From an uncultured bacterium (GTDB lineage: Bacteria; Bacteroidota; Bacteroidia; Bacteroidales; Bacteroidaceae), in the NCBI GenBank assembly GCA_905214795.1, contig CAJMNM010000010.1:21048-85047 (forward strand): DNA of 64,000 nt. Direction: 5' to 3'. The position numbers were made by a program, and so were the translations under genes. Under the pieces are notes generated by a model that saw nothing but the letters and a program-made list of their open reading frames with translations, had not been told where the DNA came from and ran no database searches. Below are positions 29,356-38,923 of this stretch, piece after piece (position 1 is the first letter of the stretch; every line of letters begins with the position of its first letter).

Positions 29356-32340
29356 ATGAAAAATTATTTTGACCTTTCATTTATTACACAAAAAAGAATA
29401 AAACAATTCCTTTTTGCCGGCAGTTTGTCTGTCTGGTTAGCATTCAATCCATCTCCACTTTGGGGACAATATCAATATCTTCACAGCGACAAAGGATTCG
29501 CTTGGTATCTGATTCCAGCCGAAACAGTGGGAAAAGAAATCTATCAGTCTGAAAACTGGAATAATCAGGAAGCCGTCAAAGCTGTGGTACCTGGCACTGT
29601 CTTTACCTCATATGTTAACGCCGGTGTGGAGAAAGATCCTAACTTTGGTGACAATATTTATCATGTTGACCGAAAAAAATATGATAGGAGTTTCTGGTAC
29701 AGAACAGAATTTACCGTTCCAGAAGACTTCAATAAAGAACTTGTCTGGCTGAACTTTAACGGGGTAAACAGAAAAGCAGATATCTATCTCAACGGTACTT
29801 TCCTCGGTTCATTGGATGGTTTCATGGATCGGGGTAATTATAACATATCCGAACTCGTCCGCCGCAATGGTCAGAACATTTTGGCTGTATTGGTGCATAT
29901 TCCGAAAACACCTTTAGCCAATCAGGGAAGCCCTAATTATTTATCAAGCGGGGGATGGGACTGGATGCCTTATGTACCAGGGCTAAACAGCGGACTTACA
30001 GACAAAGTATTTCTCTCCAACACAGGCAAAGTCACTCTCGTTGACCCCTGGATAAGAACACAATTGCCTACACGCTCAAGAGCAGAACTAAGCATAGAAA
30101 CAGAACTAAAAAACAATAGCGCGCAAAAAACGCAGGTCAAACTTCAAGGTACCATTGAACCGGGAAACATCGTCTTTTCAGAGACATTCGAACTTAACCC
30201 GTACGAAACGCGGAAAGTAAAGTTTGACAAACGATATTTCCCGCAGCTTGTCATCAATGCTCCAAAGCTTTGGTGGCCTAATGGTTACGGCGACCCAAAT
30301 CTTTATACATGCCGGTTTGAAACCATTGATAACAATACCGTTTCAGACAGCCAGACAGTCAGATTCGGCATCCGCAAATATACATACGACAAAAAAGACG
30401 GTGTCTTTCATCTATTCATAAACGATACTCCTGTATTCGTCAAAGGAGGAAACTGGGGTATGTCCGAATATATGCTGCGTTGCAGAGGTGAAGAATATGA
30501 AACCAAAATAAGGCTTCACAAAGAGCAGAATTTCAATATGATCAGAAACTGGCTCGGATCTACTACCGATGAAGAATTCTACGATTATTGCGACCAATAT
30601 GGAATCATGATATGGGATGACTTTTGGATTAACTCCAACCCCAACCTGCCTTATGATCTGAATGTGTTTAATCATAACATGATAGAGAAAATAAAACGTT
30701 TTCGCAACCATCCGTCTATTGCAGTATGGTGCGGTGACAATGAAGGTGTACCCGAAGCACCTTTAGCCGGATGGATGGCAGAAAACATCAAGACTTTCGA
30801 TGCGGGGGACCGCTACTTTCAAGCATGCTCAAATGCTGACGGCTTAAGCGGAAGCGGACCTTGGGGGGCTTTTGATCCAAGATGGTATTTTACCAAATAT
30901 CCTGATTGTTCGTCTGGGGGAGACGTTAAAAGAGGTTGGGGCTTCCGTACAGAAATAGGCACGGCAGTGGTTCCCGCATTCGAGAGCTTCAAAAAATTCA
31001 TGCCCGAAAAAGACTGGTGGCCAATCAATGAAATGTGGAATATTCATTATTTTGGCCAAAACGCTTTCAACGCTACTCCTGAACGCTATACAGAACAAAT
31101 CAACCAAAAGTTCGGTCCTTGCAATAATGCAGAAGAATTTTGCCGGAAAGCACAATTAATCAATCTCGAAAGCAACAAGGCGCTTTTCGAAGGATGGCTC
31201 GACCATATCGGTGAGGATGCTTCTGGTATTATGACATGGATGAGCCAGTCAGCCTATCCGTCAATGGTATGGCAGACTTACGACTATTATTATGATCTTA
31301 CCGGCGCATACTGGGGATGTAAATCCGCATGCGAACCTCTACATATCTTTTGGAATCCGGTAACAGACGCCATCAAAGTCGGCAATACAACCGGTAAGGA
31401 TTATTACGGTCTGAAGGCAGAAGTAACAGTCTACAATTCCGATGGCAAACCGGTCAAAGCTTATACAAAAGAAGCTACAGTCGATGCACTTTCCCATACT
31501 GCGACACAATGTATGACGATTGATTTTAATAAAGACCGGAAAATTCTCTCTTTAAATAAACCGGCTGTAGCGTCCTCCACCACACATGGCCACCCGGATA
31601 TGGTTGCCGACGGAAAAGATGACACACGCTGGGCCGGTGAGAAAGCTGACAATGAATGGATTTACGTCGACCTTGGAGAAAAACAGGACATTGGTGGCGT
31701 TCGTTTAAACTGGGAGGCCGCTTACGGAAAATCCTATAAGATTCAAGTCTCTGATGACGCAAAGAAATGGCGCGAAGTATACAACACTGATGATGGCAAG
31801 CCCGGAATAGAAGAAATAACCTTCCCTGAAGTAAAAGCACGCTACGTCAGAATGTTCGGTATAAAATTGGGATGGTGGTTCGGCTATTCTCTCTGGAGCA
31901 TGGACGTACTCAGTGGTACACAACCTTCTGAAGGACTCTCCGACGTTCATTTTATCCGTCTCAAACTGAAAGACCGTGATGGTAAGCTTCTCTCTGAGAA
32001 TAATTATTGGCGAGGAAACAACCGTACCGACTTCACAGCTGTAAACCAACTGCCGAATGTCAATCTGAAGGTAAAATCCAAACTGACAAAGAAAAATGGA
32101 AAGGCAACGATTACTGCACAAGTCAGTCTGCCTTCAAAAAGTCCGGCCGTAGCATTTGCCGTACAAGTTCAAGCTGTTAGAGAATCAGACGGAGAACGCC
32201 TACTGCCCGCAATCATGAATGACAACTATTTCACCTTAATCCCCGGTGAAAGTAAAACTGTTACCATTGAATTCGACGAAAAACTGTTAGACAACGGAAA
32301 CTACAAGCTTATTGTCAAACCATACAATGGTAATATCTAA
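29356..32340 (+). CDS. Glycoside hydrolase family 2 with C-terminal F5/8-type (discoidin) domain
   Basis: A 994-residue exported enzyme. The ATG at 29356 is chosen over an upstream TTG that lies in the promoter. After a signal peptide ending near LWGQ come the GH2 jelly-roll (FWYRTEFTVPEDF, VNRKADIYLNGTFLGSLDGF), immunoglobulin-like and TIM-barrel domains. Glu463 in WCGDNEGVP is the expected acid/base and Glu533 in FRTEIGTAVVP the nucleophile. INDTPVFVKGGNWGMSEYML resembles exo-beta-glucosaminidase and endo-beta-mannosidase subgroups more than beta-galactosidases. A discoidin-like carbohydrate-binding domain follows (about residues 725-855; HPDMVADGKDDTRWAGEKAD, YVRMFGIKLGWWFGYSLWSM). First gene of a four-gene operon. 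Specificity beyond GH2 is not certain. Confidence 0.9.
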   Translation: MKNYFDLSFITQKRIKQFLFAGSLSVWLAFNPSPLWGQYQYLHSDKGFAWYLIPAETVGKEIYQSENWNNQEAVKAVVPGTVFTSYVNAGVEKDPNFGDNIYHVDRKKYDRSFWYRTEFTVPEDFNKELVWLNFNGVNRKADIYLNGTFLGSLDGFMDRGNYNISELVRRNGQNILAVLVHIPKTPLANQGSPNYLSSGGWDWMPYVPGLNSGLTDKVFLSNTGKVTLVDPWIRTQLPTRSRAELSIETELKNNSAQKTQVKLQGTIEPGNIVFSETFELNPYETRKVKFDKRYFPQLVINAPKLWWPNGYGDPNLYTCRFETIDNNTVSDSQTVRFGIRKYTYDKKDGVFHLFINDTPVFVKGGNWGMSEYMLRCRGEEYETKIRLHKEQNFNMIRNWLGSTTDEEFYDYCDQYGIMIWDDFWINSNPNLPYDLNVFNHNMIEKIKRFRNHPSIAVWCGDNEGVPEAPLAGWMAENIKTFDAGDRYFQACSNADGLSGSGPWGAFDPRWYFTKYPDCSSGGDVKRGWGFRTEIGTAVVPAFESFKKFMPEKDWWPINEMWNIHYFGQNAFNATPERYTEQINQKFGPCNNAEEFCRKAQLINLESNKALFEGWLDHIGEDASGIMTWMSQSAYPSMVWQTYDYYYDLTGAYWGCKSACEPLHIFWNPVTDAIKVGNTTGKDYYGLKAEVTVYNSDGKPVKAYTKEATVDALSHTATQCMTIDFNKDRKILSLNKPAVASSTTHGHPDMVADGKDDTRWAGEKADNEWIYVDLGEKQDIGGVRLNWEAAYGKSYKIQVSDDAKKWREVYNTDDGKPGIEEITFPEVKARYVRMFGIKLGWWFGYSLWSMDVLSGTQPSEGLSDVHFIRLKLKDRDGKLLSENNYWRGNNRTDFTAVNQLPNVNLKVKSKLTKKNGKATITAQVSLPSKSPAVAFAVQVQAVRESDGERLLPAIMNDNYFTLIPGESKTVTIEFDEKLLDNGNYKLIVKPYNGNI

Positions 32341-32390
32341 AAGATGTCAATTCATAACTTAATTATAAATACAGATACAAAGCAATCATA

Positions 32391-34370
32391 ATGAAACCAA
32401 ATCAAACCTTCAAAATTGCTGCTTTTGCTTTTTTAGCAACAATCGCGGGAAGCAGGCAACAAACTTATGCCAAAGTCGTTTTGCCTTCTTTCTTCACAAG
32501 CAATATGGTGCTACAACAGAAAGCCTCACTGACCCTTTCCGGAACAGGAGACCCCAACACAACCATCACACTCCGCACCGGATGGAGTAAACAAGAGTTT
32601 ACCACACAAACAGACCACAAAGGTACATGGAAGCTTTCAATCAAGACACCAAAGGCCGGAGGACCATACAGCATCAGTATTGCAGACAATGAAGAAACAA
32701 GGCTTGACAACATCATGATTGGCGAAGTCTGGTTCTGCTCTGGTCAATCCAATATGGAAATGCCTGTAGCCGGCTGGGGTAAAGTCAAAAACTATGAACA
32801 GGAAATTCAAAATGCGAATCATCCTGACATCAGATTTTTTCAGGTAAAGAAAGCTACATCACTTCATCCTCTACAAAATGTAACGCCCAATATGGGAGGA
32901 TGGGTCGAATGTTCTCCGTCAACCGTACCAGAATTCTCGTCATTAGCTTACTTCTATGCCAGAGAACTACAGAACAAACTGAACGTCCCCGTAGGAGTTA
33001 TTGACTGTACCTGGGGAGGAACACCGGCTGAAGCATGGACCAGCATGGAAGCCCTCGCACAAGTCATGGGATTTGAAGCGACAGCACGACAAATGATAGC
33101 CTCCAACGGTAATGATAACATCATGCTGAACAGCTATAACCAAGAAATTGAAAAATGGAAGAATAAAGTCTACGAAACAGACAATGGTTATACCAATGGT
33201 ATACCGGCTTGGACCGGCGATTCTCTGAACGACAGCAATTGGTCTACGATGTCACTACCCTCTTATTGGGAGAGCAACGTGCTTCCAAATTTCGACGGTA
33301 TAGTCTGGTTCCGGAAAACCATAAATGTACCTGCAAATTGGAACGGCAAAGAGCTTGAACTGTCATTAGGCATCATCGATGACGAAGACATTGTATTTTG
33401 GAACGGTAAACAAATCGCGCAAGGTTCCGGCTATAACCAACCAAGACACTATCGTGTGCCGGCAGAACTTGTAAAGCAAGGAAACAACATCTTGACTATT
33501 AGGGTTTTTGACACCGGAGGTGAAGGAGGAATTGCTGGAAATCCTGATCAGCTCTATCTCAAAAACGGCAACTCTTCTTTACCGATTGACGGGATGTGGA
33601 AATACCGCATTGGTTGCTCCATCAAAAAATTACCGCCTTCACCGGCTAATCCCATGAGTTCATCTTACCCTAGCGTGTTATTCAACGCTATGGTCAATCC
33701 ATGGGCCGGCTTTCCGGTCAAAGGTGTCATCTGGTATCAGGGCGAAGCAAATGTCGGACGAGCCACACAATATGAGTCGCTGTTCCAAACCCTTATCGCC
33801 GACTGGAGGCATCATTTCCAAAATGCAGATATGCCTTTCTATTTCGTCCAGTTAGCTAATTATCTCCAACGCAAGGAAGTACAAAGTGACTCACCATGGG
33901 CAGCCCTTCGCGAAGCTCAGGCAAAAGCTCTTAATATGGCAAATACCGGAATGGTAGTGAATATTGATTTAGGAGAGGCCAACGACATTCATCCTAAAAA
34001 CAAACAAGAAGTTGCCAGACGTTTAGCCGCCGTCGCACTTGCTGACACTTACGGGAAAAAAGTTGAAAGCCAGGCTCCTACTTTCAATCATTATGAAGTC
34101 AAAGGACAAAACGTCGAATTGTATTTCGACCAACAGTCCTCAAAAAATACACTTCGCCCCAACACAGATCTGAAAGGCTTCATTGTAGCCGGACCAGACC
34201 ATGTGTTCTATCCGGCCAAAGCATGGACAGACGGCAAAACCGTTACCGTTACCTGCGAGAAAGTGGCTTATCCCATAGCCGTACGCTACGGTTGGGCTGA
34301 TAATCCGGAATGCACACTTTACTCAAACGGAGGACTTCCCGTCGCACCATTCAGAACAGACAACTGGTAA
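32391..34370 (+). CDS. Sialate O-acetylesterase-like enzyme (SGNH fold) with inserted jelly-roll
   Basis: A 659-residue exported esterase, related to the 9-O-acetylesterases that deacetylate sialic acid; related enzymes also act on acetylated plant glycans. Signal peptide ends near QTYAKV. The N-terminal beta domain (VLPSFFTSNMVLQQ) is followed by the catalytic FCSGQSNMEMP with Ser120. Further family motifs are GVIDCTWGGTPAEAWTS, VKGVIWYQGEANVGRATQYE and NDIHPKNKQEVARRLA, the last giving Asp532 and His534 of the catalytic group. A GH2-like sugar-binding jelly-roll (about residues 270-395; NSNW to FDTGGEGG) is inserted between halves of the hydrolase. The gene lies 50 bases after GH2 and 23 before GH36. 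Its presence implies an O-acetylated substrate. Confidence 0.9.
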   Translation: MKPNQTFKIAAFAFLATIAGSRQQTYAKVVLPSFFTSNMVLQQKASLTLSGTGDPNTTITLRTGWSKQEFTTQTDHKGTWKLSIKTPKAGGPYSISIADNEETRLDNIMIGEVWFCSGQSNMEMPVAGWGKVKNYEQEIQNANHPDIRFFQVKKATSLHPLQNVTPNMGGWVECSPSTVPEFSSLAYFYARELQNKLNVPVGVIDCTWGGTPAEAWTSMEALAQVMGFEATARQMIASNGNDNIMLNSYNQEIEKWKNKVYETDNGYTNGIPAWTGDSLNDSNWSTMSLPSYWESNVLPNFDGIVWFRKTINVPANWNGKELELSLGIIDDEDIVFWNGKQIAQGSGYNQPRHYRVPAELVKQGNNILTIRVFDTGGEGGIAGNPDQLYLKNGNSSLPIDGMWKYRIGCSIKKLPPSPANPMSSSYPSVLFNAMVNPWAGFPVKGVIWYQGEANVGRATQYESLFQTLIADWRHHFQNADMPFYFVQLANYLQRKEVQSDSPWAALREAQAKALNMANTGMVVNIDLGEANDIHPKNKQEVARRLAAVALADTYGKKVESQAPTFNHYEVKGQNVELYFDQQSSKNTLRPNTDLKGFIVAGPDHVFYPAKAWTDGKTVTVTCEKVAYPIAVRYGWADNPECTLYSNGGLPVAPFRTDNW

Positions 34371-34393
34371 TAATAACATTCAACTACGCGATC

Positions 34394-36544
34394 ATGAAAA
34401 TTTCAACTTTACTGACAGCATGCCTGATTGTCATTGCTCCTAATCTGCATGCCAGAGATTTTATAAAGGTCAACACTCAAAACATTGATCTCATTTTATC
34501 CGTTGAAGACGACGGAAGAGTCTGCCAGTCATACATAGGCAAACCGTTATCCGACAAAAACGACTATAACCATCTGCCAAAGGGAAACGAAATCTATCTC
34601 ACCCATGGCATGGAAGATTATTTTGAGCCGGCATTGGATATCCGTCATAACGACCACAATCCTTCAACCCTGCTCAAATATAACACACATACACAGAAAG
34701 AGATTGAAAATGGTGTTACAGAAACAATAGTCACCTTAAAAGATGACAAATACCCGTTAACAGTAAATGTTCATTACGTTACTTATACAAAAGAAGACAT
34801 TATTAAAACATTTACCGTTATCAGTCATTCAGAAAAACGCCCTGTAGAAATGCATAAGTATGCGTCCAACATGCTGCACTTCAACAGTGCCGACTATTAC
34901 CTCACTGAATTTTCGGGAGATTGGGCCGACGAAGCACACATGAGCACCTCGAAACTTACTTTCGGCAAGAAAGTACTCGACACAAAACTCGGTGCAAGAG
35001 CCAATATGTTTACCCCGCCATTCTTCATCCTTTCATTAGATAAGGAATCAACAGAAAACGAAGGAGAGGTCATCATGGGAACCTTGGGATGGACAGGTAA
35101 TTTCCGCTTTACTTTTGAGGTTGATAACAAACACCATTTAAGAGTGATTTCAGGTATCAATCCCTATTTTTCAACATACGAATTAAAGAAAAACGAACCG
35201 TTCAGAACACCGGATTTTTATTTCACATACAGTGCAAACGGACGTGGACAAGCCAGCCGGAACTTTCACGACTGGGCCAGAACATATCAGCTCAAGGACG
35301 GCAAAGCAGACCGTATGACATTGCTTAACAACTGGGAGGCTACTTATTTTGACTTTAACGAAGACAAACTAATAGGTCTCATGGACAATGCTGTCAAATT
35401 AGGTGTTGACATGTTCCTGCTCGACGATGGTTGGTTTGGAAACAAATATCCTCGTCACAGTGACACACAAGGCTTAGGCGACTGGCAGGAAACAGCCAAC
35501 AAACTGCCTAACGGCATCAGCCGACTGGTTGATGAGGCACAAAAGAAAGGCATACGTTTCGGAATCTGGATTGAACCGGAAATGGTTAATCCCAAAAGTG
35601 AACTGTACGAAAAGCACAAAGACTGGGTGATTCATCTGCCAAACCGTGATGAATATTACTTCAGAAACCAGATGGTACTAGACCTCAGTAATCCCGAAGT
35701 ACAAGATTTCGTATTCGATGTTGTCGACGGACTGATGACCAAGTATCCGGGTATAGCATTCTTCAAATGGGATTGCAACAGCCCGATTACAAATATTTAT
35801 TCACCATATCTGAAAGATAAACAAGAGCATTTATATGTTGATTATGTTCGCGGACTATACAAGGTATTAGACCGTATTAAAGAAAAATATCCGACTCTCC
35901 CCATGATGCTATGTTCCGGAGGAAGCGGACGCATAGATTATGAGGCGCTGAAATATTTCACGGAGTTCTGGGCCAGCGACAATACCGACCCGATTGAACG
36001 TATCTTCATTCAATACAGCTACTCTTATTTCTTCCCGGTCAAAGCAACGTGCGCACATGTCACTACATGGAATCATGATGCCAGCATCAAGTTCCGCACA
36101 GATGTTGCCATGATGGGTAAACTAGGATTTGATATTAAGCTCAGCGATCTGAATAATTCTGAGACTGAATATTGTCAGGAAGCCGTAAAGAACTACAACC
36201 GTCTAAAACCTGTCATTCTCGACGGCGATTTATACCGACTTGTTTCACCCTACTCCGGACCTCATGCGTCTAACCAGTTTGTGAATAAGGACAAGACTCA
36301 TTCGGTTGTTTTTGCATTTGACATATATCCTAGATTTGGCGATAACCCACAGCCTGTACGACTGCAAGGATTAAATGCTGAACGCAGTTATAAAGTCAAA
36401 GAAATCAATTTAATGCCGGGACAAAACTCATCACTTTCTTGCAATGAAAAGATTTACTCTGGCAATTATCTCATGACTGTTGGTCTCGAACTGTTCAGTA
36501 AGAACAAGCTTCACAGCTCAATCATTGAAGTCATCGCACAATAA
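34394..36544 (+). CDS. Glycoside hydrolase family 36 (alpha-galactosidase type), first copy
   Basis: A 716-residue exported retaining enzyme acting on alpha-galactosides or alpha-N-acetylgalactosaminides. The frame extends upstream into the esterase gene, but the ATG at 34394 begins the signal peptide (MKISTLLTACLIVIAPNLHA) and is preferred. The N-terminal beta-supersandwich is followed by the TIM barrel with LLDDGWFGNKYPRHSDTQGL and GIWIEPEMVNPKSELYEKH. Asp460 in FFKWDCN is the expected nucleophile and Asp529 in FWASDNTDPIERI the expected acid/base. The LCSGGSGRIDYEAL segment carries the usual conserved Cys. It lies 23 bases after the esterase gene and 14 before a second GH36. Confidence 0.93.
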   Translation: MKISTLLTACLIVIAPNLHARDFIKVNTQNIDLILSVEDDGRVCQSYIGKPLSDKNDYNHLPKGNEIYLTHGMEDYFEPALDIRHNDHNPSTLLKYNTHTQKEIENGVTETIVTLKDDKYPLTVNVHYVTYTKEDIIKTFTVISHSEKRPVEMHKYASNMLHFNSADYYLTEFSGDWADEAHMSTSKLTFGKKVLDTKLGARANMFTPPFFILSLDKESTENEGEVIMGTLGWTGNFRFTFEVDNKHHLRVISGINPYFSTYELKKNEPFRTPDFYFTYSANGRGQASRNFHDWARTYQLKDGKADRMTLLNNWEATYFDFNEDKLIGLMDNAVKLGVDMFLLDDGWFGNKYPRHSDTQGLGDWQETANKLPNGISRLVDEAQKKGIRFGIWIEPEMVNPKSELYEKHKDWVIHLPNRDEYYFRNQMVLDLSNPEVQDFVFDVVDGLMTKYPGIAFFKWDCNSPITNIYSPYLKDKQEHLYVDYVRGLYKVLDRIKEKYPTLPMMLCSGGSGRIDYEALKYFTEFWASDNTDPIERIFIQYSYSYFFPVKATCAHVTTWNHDASIKFRTDVAMMGKLGFDIKLSDLNNSETEYCQEAVKNYNRLKPVILDGDLYRLVSPYSGPHASNQFVNKDKTHSVVFAFDIYPRFGDNPQPVRLQGLNAERSYKVKEINLMPGQNSSLSCNEKIYSGNYLMTVGLELFSKNKLHSSIIEVIAQ

Positions 36545-36558
36545 TAACAGATAAAATC

Positions 36559-38748
36559 ATGAAAAAACTCTTTTTCAGCATAGTAACACTCTTCTTTCTT
36601 GCCACGCCTGCTCTTCAGGCGTGGCAAGGCAACGTACTGATACAAACCCCGTCCACAAGTCTTCTGCTACATGCCGATGAGGGACAGTCATTACGGTTCG
36701 CATACTTCGGCGATAAAATATCCGAGAACCAGATCAATCAGATTCATGATGCCTGGGACGGTCTCAACAGACCCGTTTACCCTATTTTTGGTAGCGAATC
36801 CTCATTAGCCTACGCCATGCAGGCTGTACATGCTGATGGTAATTGGACTACAGACCTCGCTGTAGAAAAAGTAGAAACCACGTCTGACGCCAATTCTAAA
36901 ACCACAGTCTTCACGCTAAAAGACAAAAGCTACCCATTTTTTGTCAAACTGTATTATAAAGCCTACAATGATGTTGACATGATAGAGACATGGAGTGAAT
37001 TCTCTCATAAAGAAAAGAAACCGGTCATCCTTAAACAGTTTGATTCCGGACATTTCATGATCAGACAAGGCGATGTTTGGGTCTCACATCTTTACGGGTC
37101 ATGGGCTGCCGAGACCCACGTAGTCACAGAACCGCTTAACCCCGGAGTAAAAGTCATACAAAACATGGACGGAGCACGTAATGCTCACTACAACCATCCT
37201 GAAATAATGCTTTCACTCGACGGTAAACCACAAGAAAACAGTGGTCGTGTAATTGGAGCTGCCCTTTGCTGGAGCGGAAATTACAGTCTCAGAATAAACA
37301 CTGACGACAATTTTGTCCATCATATTTTTGCCGGAATTGACAGCCGCGCATCTGAATACAAACTCCAACCAAACGAAACATTCACCACGCCGCCATTGGC
37401 TCTCACTTATTCTCAGGAAGGTTTGGGAGGTGCCAGCCGGAACTTCCACAAATGGGCTCGTAATTATCGTTTGCACAACGGACATGCCACAAGAGACATC
37501 TTACTCAACAGCTGGGAAGGTGTTTATTTCGACATTAACGAGCAGGTAATGGACCAGATGATGAACGATATAGCCGACCTCGGTGGAGAATTATTTGTCA
37601 TGGACGATGGCTGGTTTGGAGATAAATATCCACGCAACAATGATGTGTCATCACTGGGCGATTGGGCAGTCGACAGTCGCAAATTGCCAAACGGTATAAA
37701 CGGTTTGCTGGCCTCAGCCAATAAACATAACGTCAAATTTGGTATTTGGATTGAACCGGAAAGCGCGAACAGCAAAAGTGAACTCTTTGAAAAACATCCC
37801 GACTGGGTATTACAGGCCAAAAACCGGCCATTGCAATATGGACGCGGAGGAACCCAACTTCTTCTCGATGTCTGCAATCCGAAGGTGCAGGATTTCATCT
37901 TCAACCTGGTCGACACCTTACTCACTAAGTATCCTGAAATTGCATATATTAAATGGGATGCCAACGTCGACCTTAAAAATTATGGTTCCAAATGGTTGCC
38001 TAAAGATGAACAATCTCATTTATACATCAAATACCACGAAGGATTAGTCAAGGTATTACAACGCATCCGTCAGAAATTTCCTGATGTCGTTATTCAGGCA
38101 TGTGGCGGAGGTGGCGGACGTGCCAATTATGGCATCATGCCCTATTTTGATGAATTCTGGGTCAGCGACAATACAGATGCGCTTCAACGACTGTACATTC
38201 AATGGGGTGCTTCTTATTTCTATCCCTCCAATGCCATGGCACAACATATCAGTGCCAGCCCTAATCATCAGACCGGGCGCAGCATACCTATCAAATTCCG
38301 ATGTGATGTCGCTATGAGTGGTCGTTTGGGTATCGAGCTACAGCCCAGTAAGATGACCAAAGAGGAAAAAGCACAGGTCAAGACAGCAATATCAGACTAT
38401 AAAACAATACGTAACATTGTACAAACAGGAAATCTCTACCGCTTGGTTTCACCTTTCGACAAAAAAGGTATTACTTCTTTAATGTATACCAATGACGATA
38501 GCAGTCGTGCTGTTTTCTTTGCATACAAAATGGAACATTTCATGAACCAGATGATTCCACGTGTATGTCTTCGCGGATTAGATCCAAACCGCCAATATAA
38601 AATACGCGAACTGAACTGTTCTGAGAATCAGTCACCATCATTTCTCAACGGTAAAACATTCTCCGGACGTTTACTGATGAATACAGGTATAGAACTGCCT
38701 TTACCAAAAGAATACAGCAGTTGTGTATTAGAGCTTATTGCACTTTAA
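36559..38748 (+). CDS. Glycoside hydrolase family 36 (alpha-galactosidase type), second copy
   Basis: A 729-residue paralogue of the preceding enzyme with signal peptide MKKLFFSIVTLFFLATPALQ. The barrel shows VMDDGWFGDKYPRNNDVSSL, FGIWIEPESANSKSELFEKH, nucleophile Asp467 in YIKWDANVD and acid/base Asp537 in FWVSDNTDALQRL. The pocket segment reads QACGGGGGRANYGIM where the first copy has LCSGGSGRIDYEAL. The residue after WIEPE also differs (SANSK against MVNPK). The paralogues therefore probably split two alpha-linked substrates. A perfect 13-bp hairpin lies in the signal-peptide codons (36598-36628). Last gene of the operon, followed by a terminator. Confidence 0.93.
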   Translation: MKKLFFSIVTLFFLATPALQAWQGNVLIQTPSTSLLLHADEGQSLRFAYFGDKISENQINQIHDAWDGLNRPVYPIFGSESSLAYAMQAVHADGNWTTDLAVEKVETTSDANSKTTVFTLKDKSYPFFVKLYYKAYNDVDMIETWSEFSHKEKKPVILKQFDSGHFMIRQGDVWVSHLYGSWAAETHVVTEPLNPGVKVIQNMDGARNAHYNHPEIMLSLDGKPQENSGRVIGAALCWSGNYSLRINTDDNFVHHIFAGIDSRASEYKLQPNETFTTPPLALTYSQEGLGGASRNFHKWARNYRLHNGHATRDILLNSWEGVYFDINEQVMDQMMNDIADLGGELFVMDDGWFGDKYPRNNDVSSLGDWAVDSRKLPNGINGLLASANKHNVKFGIWIEPESANSKSELFEKHPDWVLQAKNRPLQYGRGGTQLLLDVCNPKVQDFIFNLVDTLLTKYPEIAYIKWDANVDLKNYGSKWLPKDEQSHLYIKYHEGLVKVLQRIRQKFPDVVIQACGGGGGRANYGIMPYFDEFWVSDNTDALQRLYIQWGASYFYPSNAMAQHISASPNHQTGRSIPIKFRCDVAMSGRLGIELQPSKMTKEEKAQVKTAISDYKTIRNIVQTGNLYRLVSPFDKKGITSLMYTNDDSSRAVFFAYKMEHFMNQMIPRVCLRGLDPNRQYKIRELNCSENQSPSFLNGKTFSGRLLMNTGIELPLPKEYSSCVLELIAL
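36598..36628 (+). other. Strong hairpin inside the signal-peptide codons of the second GH36
   Basis: Arms 36598-36610 and 36616-36628 (CTTGCCACGCCTG and its exact complement) surround a 5-base loop. At 13 perfect pairs with 8 G/C it would be very stable in the mRNA about 40 bases after the start codon. Confidence 0.7.
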
Positions 38749-38778
38749 ATCCTTAAAGTGATAAGTCTGTTAATATTC

Positions 38779-38828
38779 AGGTCTTGTTTTCTTCGTTTTA
38801 TAACGGGAAACAAGACCTTTTGCTTTTT
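38779..38828 (+). terminator. Terminator after the GH2-SIAE-GH36-GH36 operon
   Basis: An 11-bp perfect stem (AGGTCTTGTTT at 38779-38789 and its complement at 38808-38818) is followed by TTTTGCTTTTT. It starts 30 bases after the GH36 stop. Confidence 0.85.
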
Positions 38829-38862
38829 AAAGGCATACAAATACTAAAATAGAATCTTAAGC

Positions 38863-38893
38863 TTGTAATATATACATTTATTTCATACATTTG
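38863..38893 (+). promoter_or_regulatory. Promoter of the CotH-family gene
   Basis: TTG at 38863-38865 and TACATTTG at 38886-38893 with a 20-base spacer fit the Bacteroidetes consensus. The ATG at 38924 follows 30 bases later. The upstream TTG that extends the frame overlaps this box. Confidence 0.65.
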
Positions 38894-38923
38894 TTATATT
38901 TCACATTTAACCTTATCTATATC

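Noticed and set aside
34310..34393. Upstream extension of the first GH36
   Set aside because: It overlaps the esterase gene and adds a charged stretch in front of a perfectly normal signal peptide.
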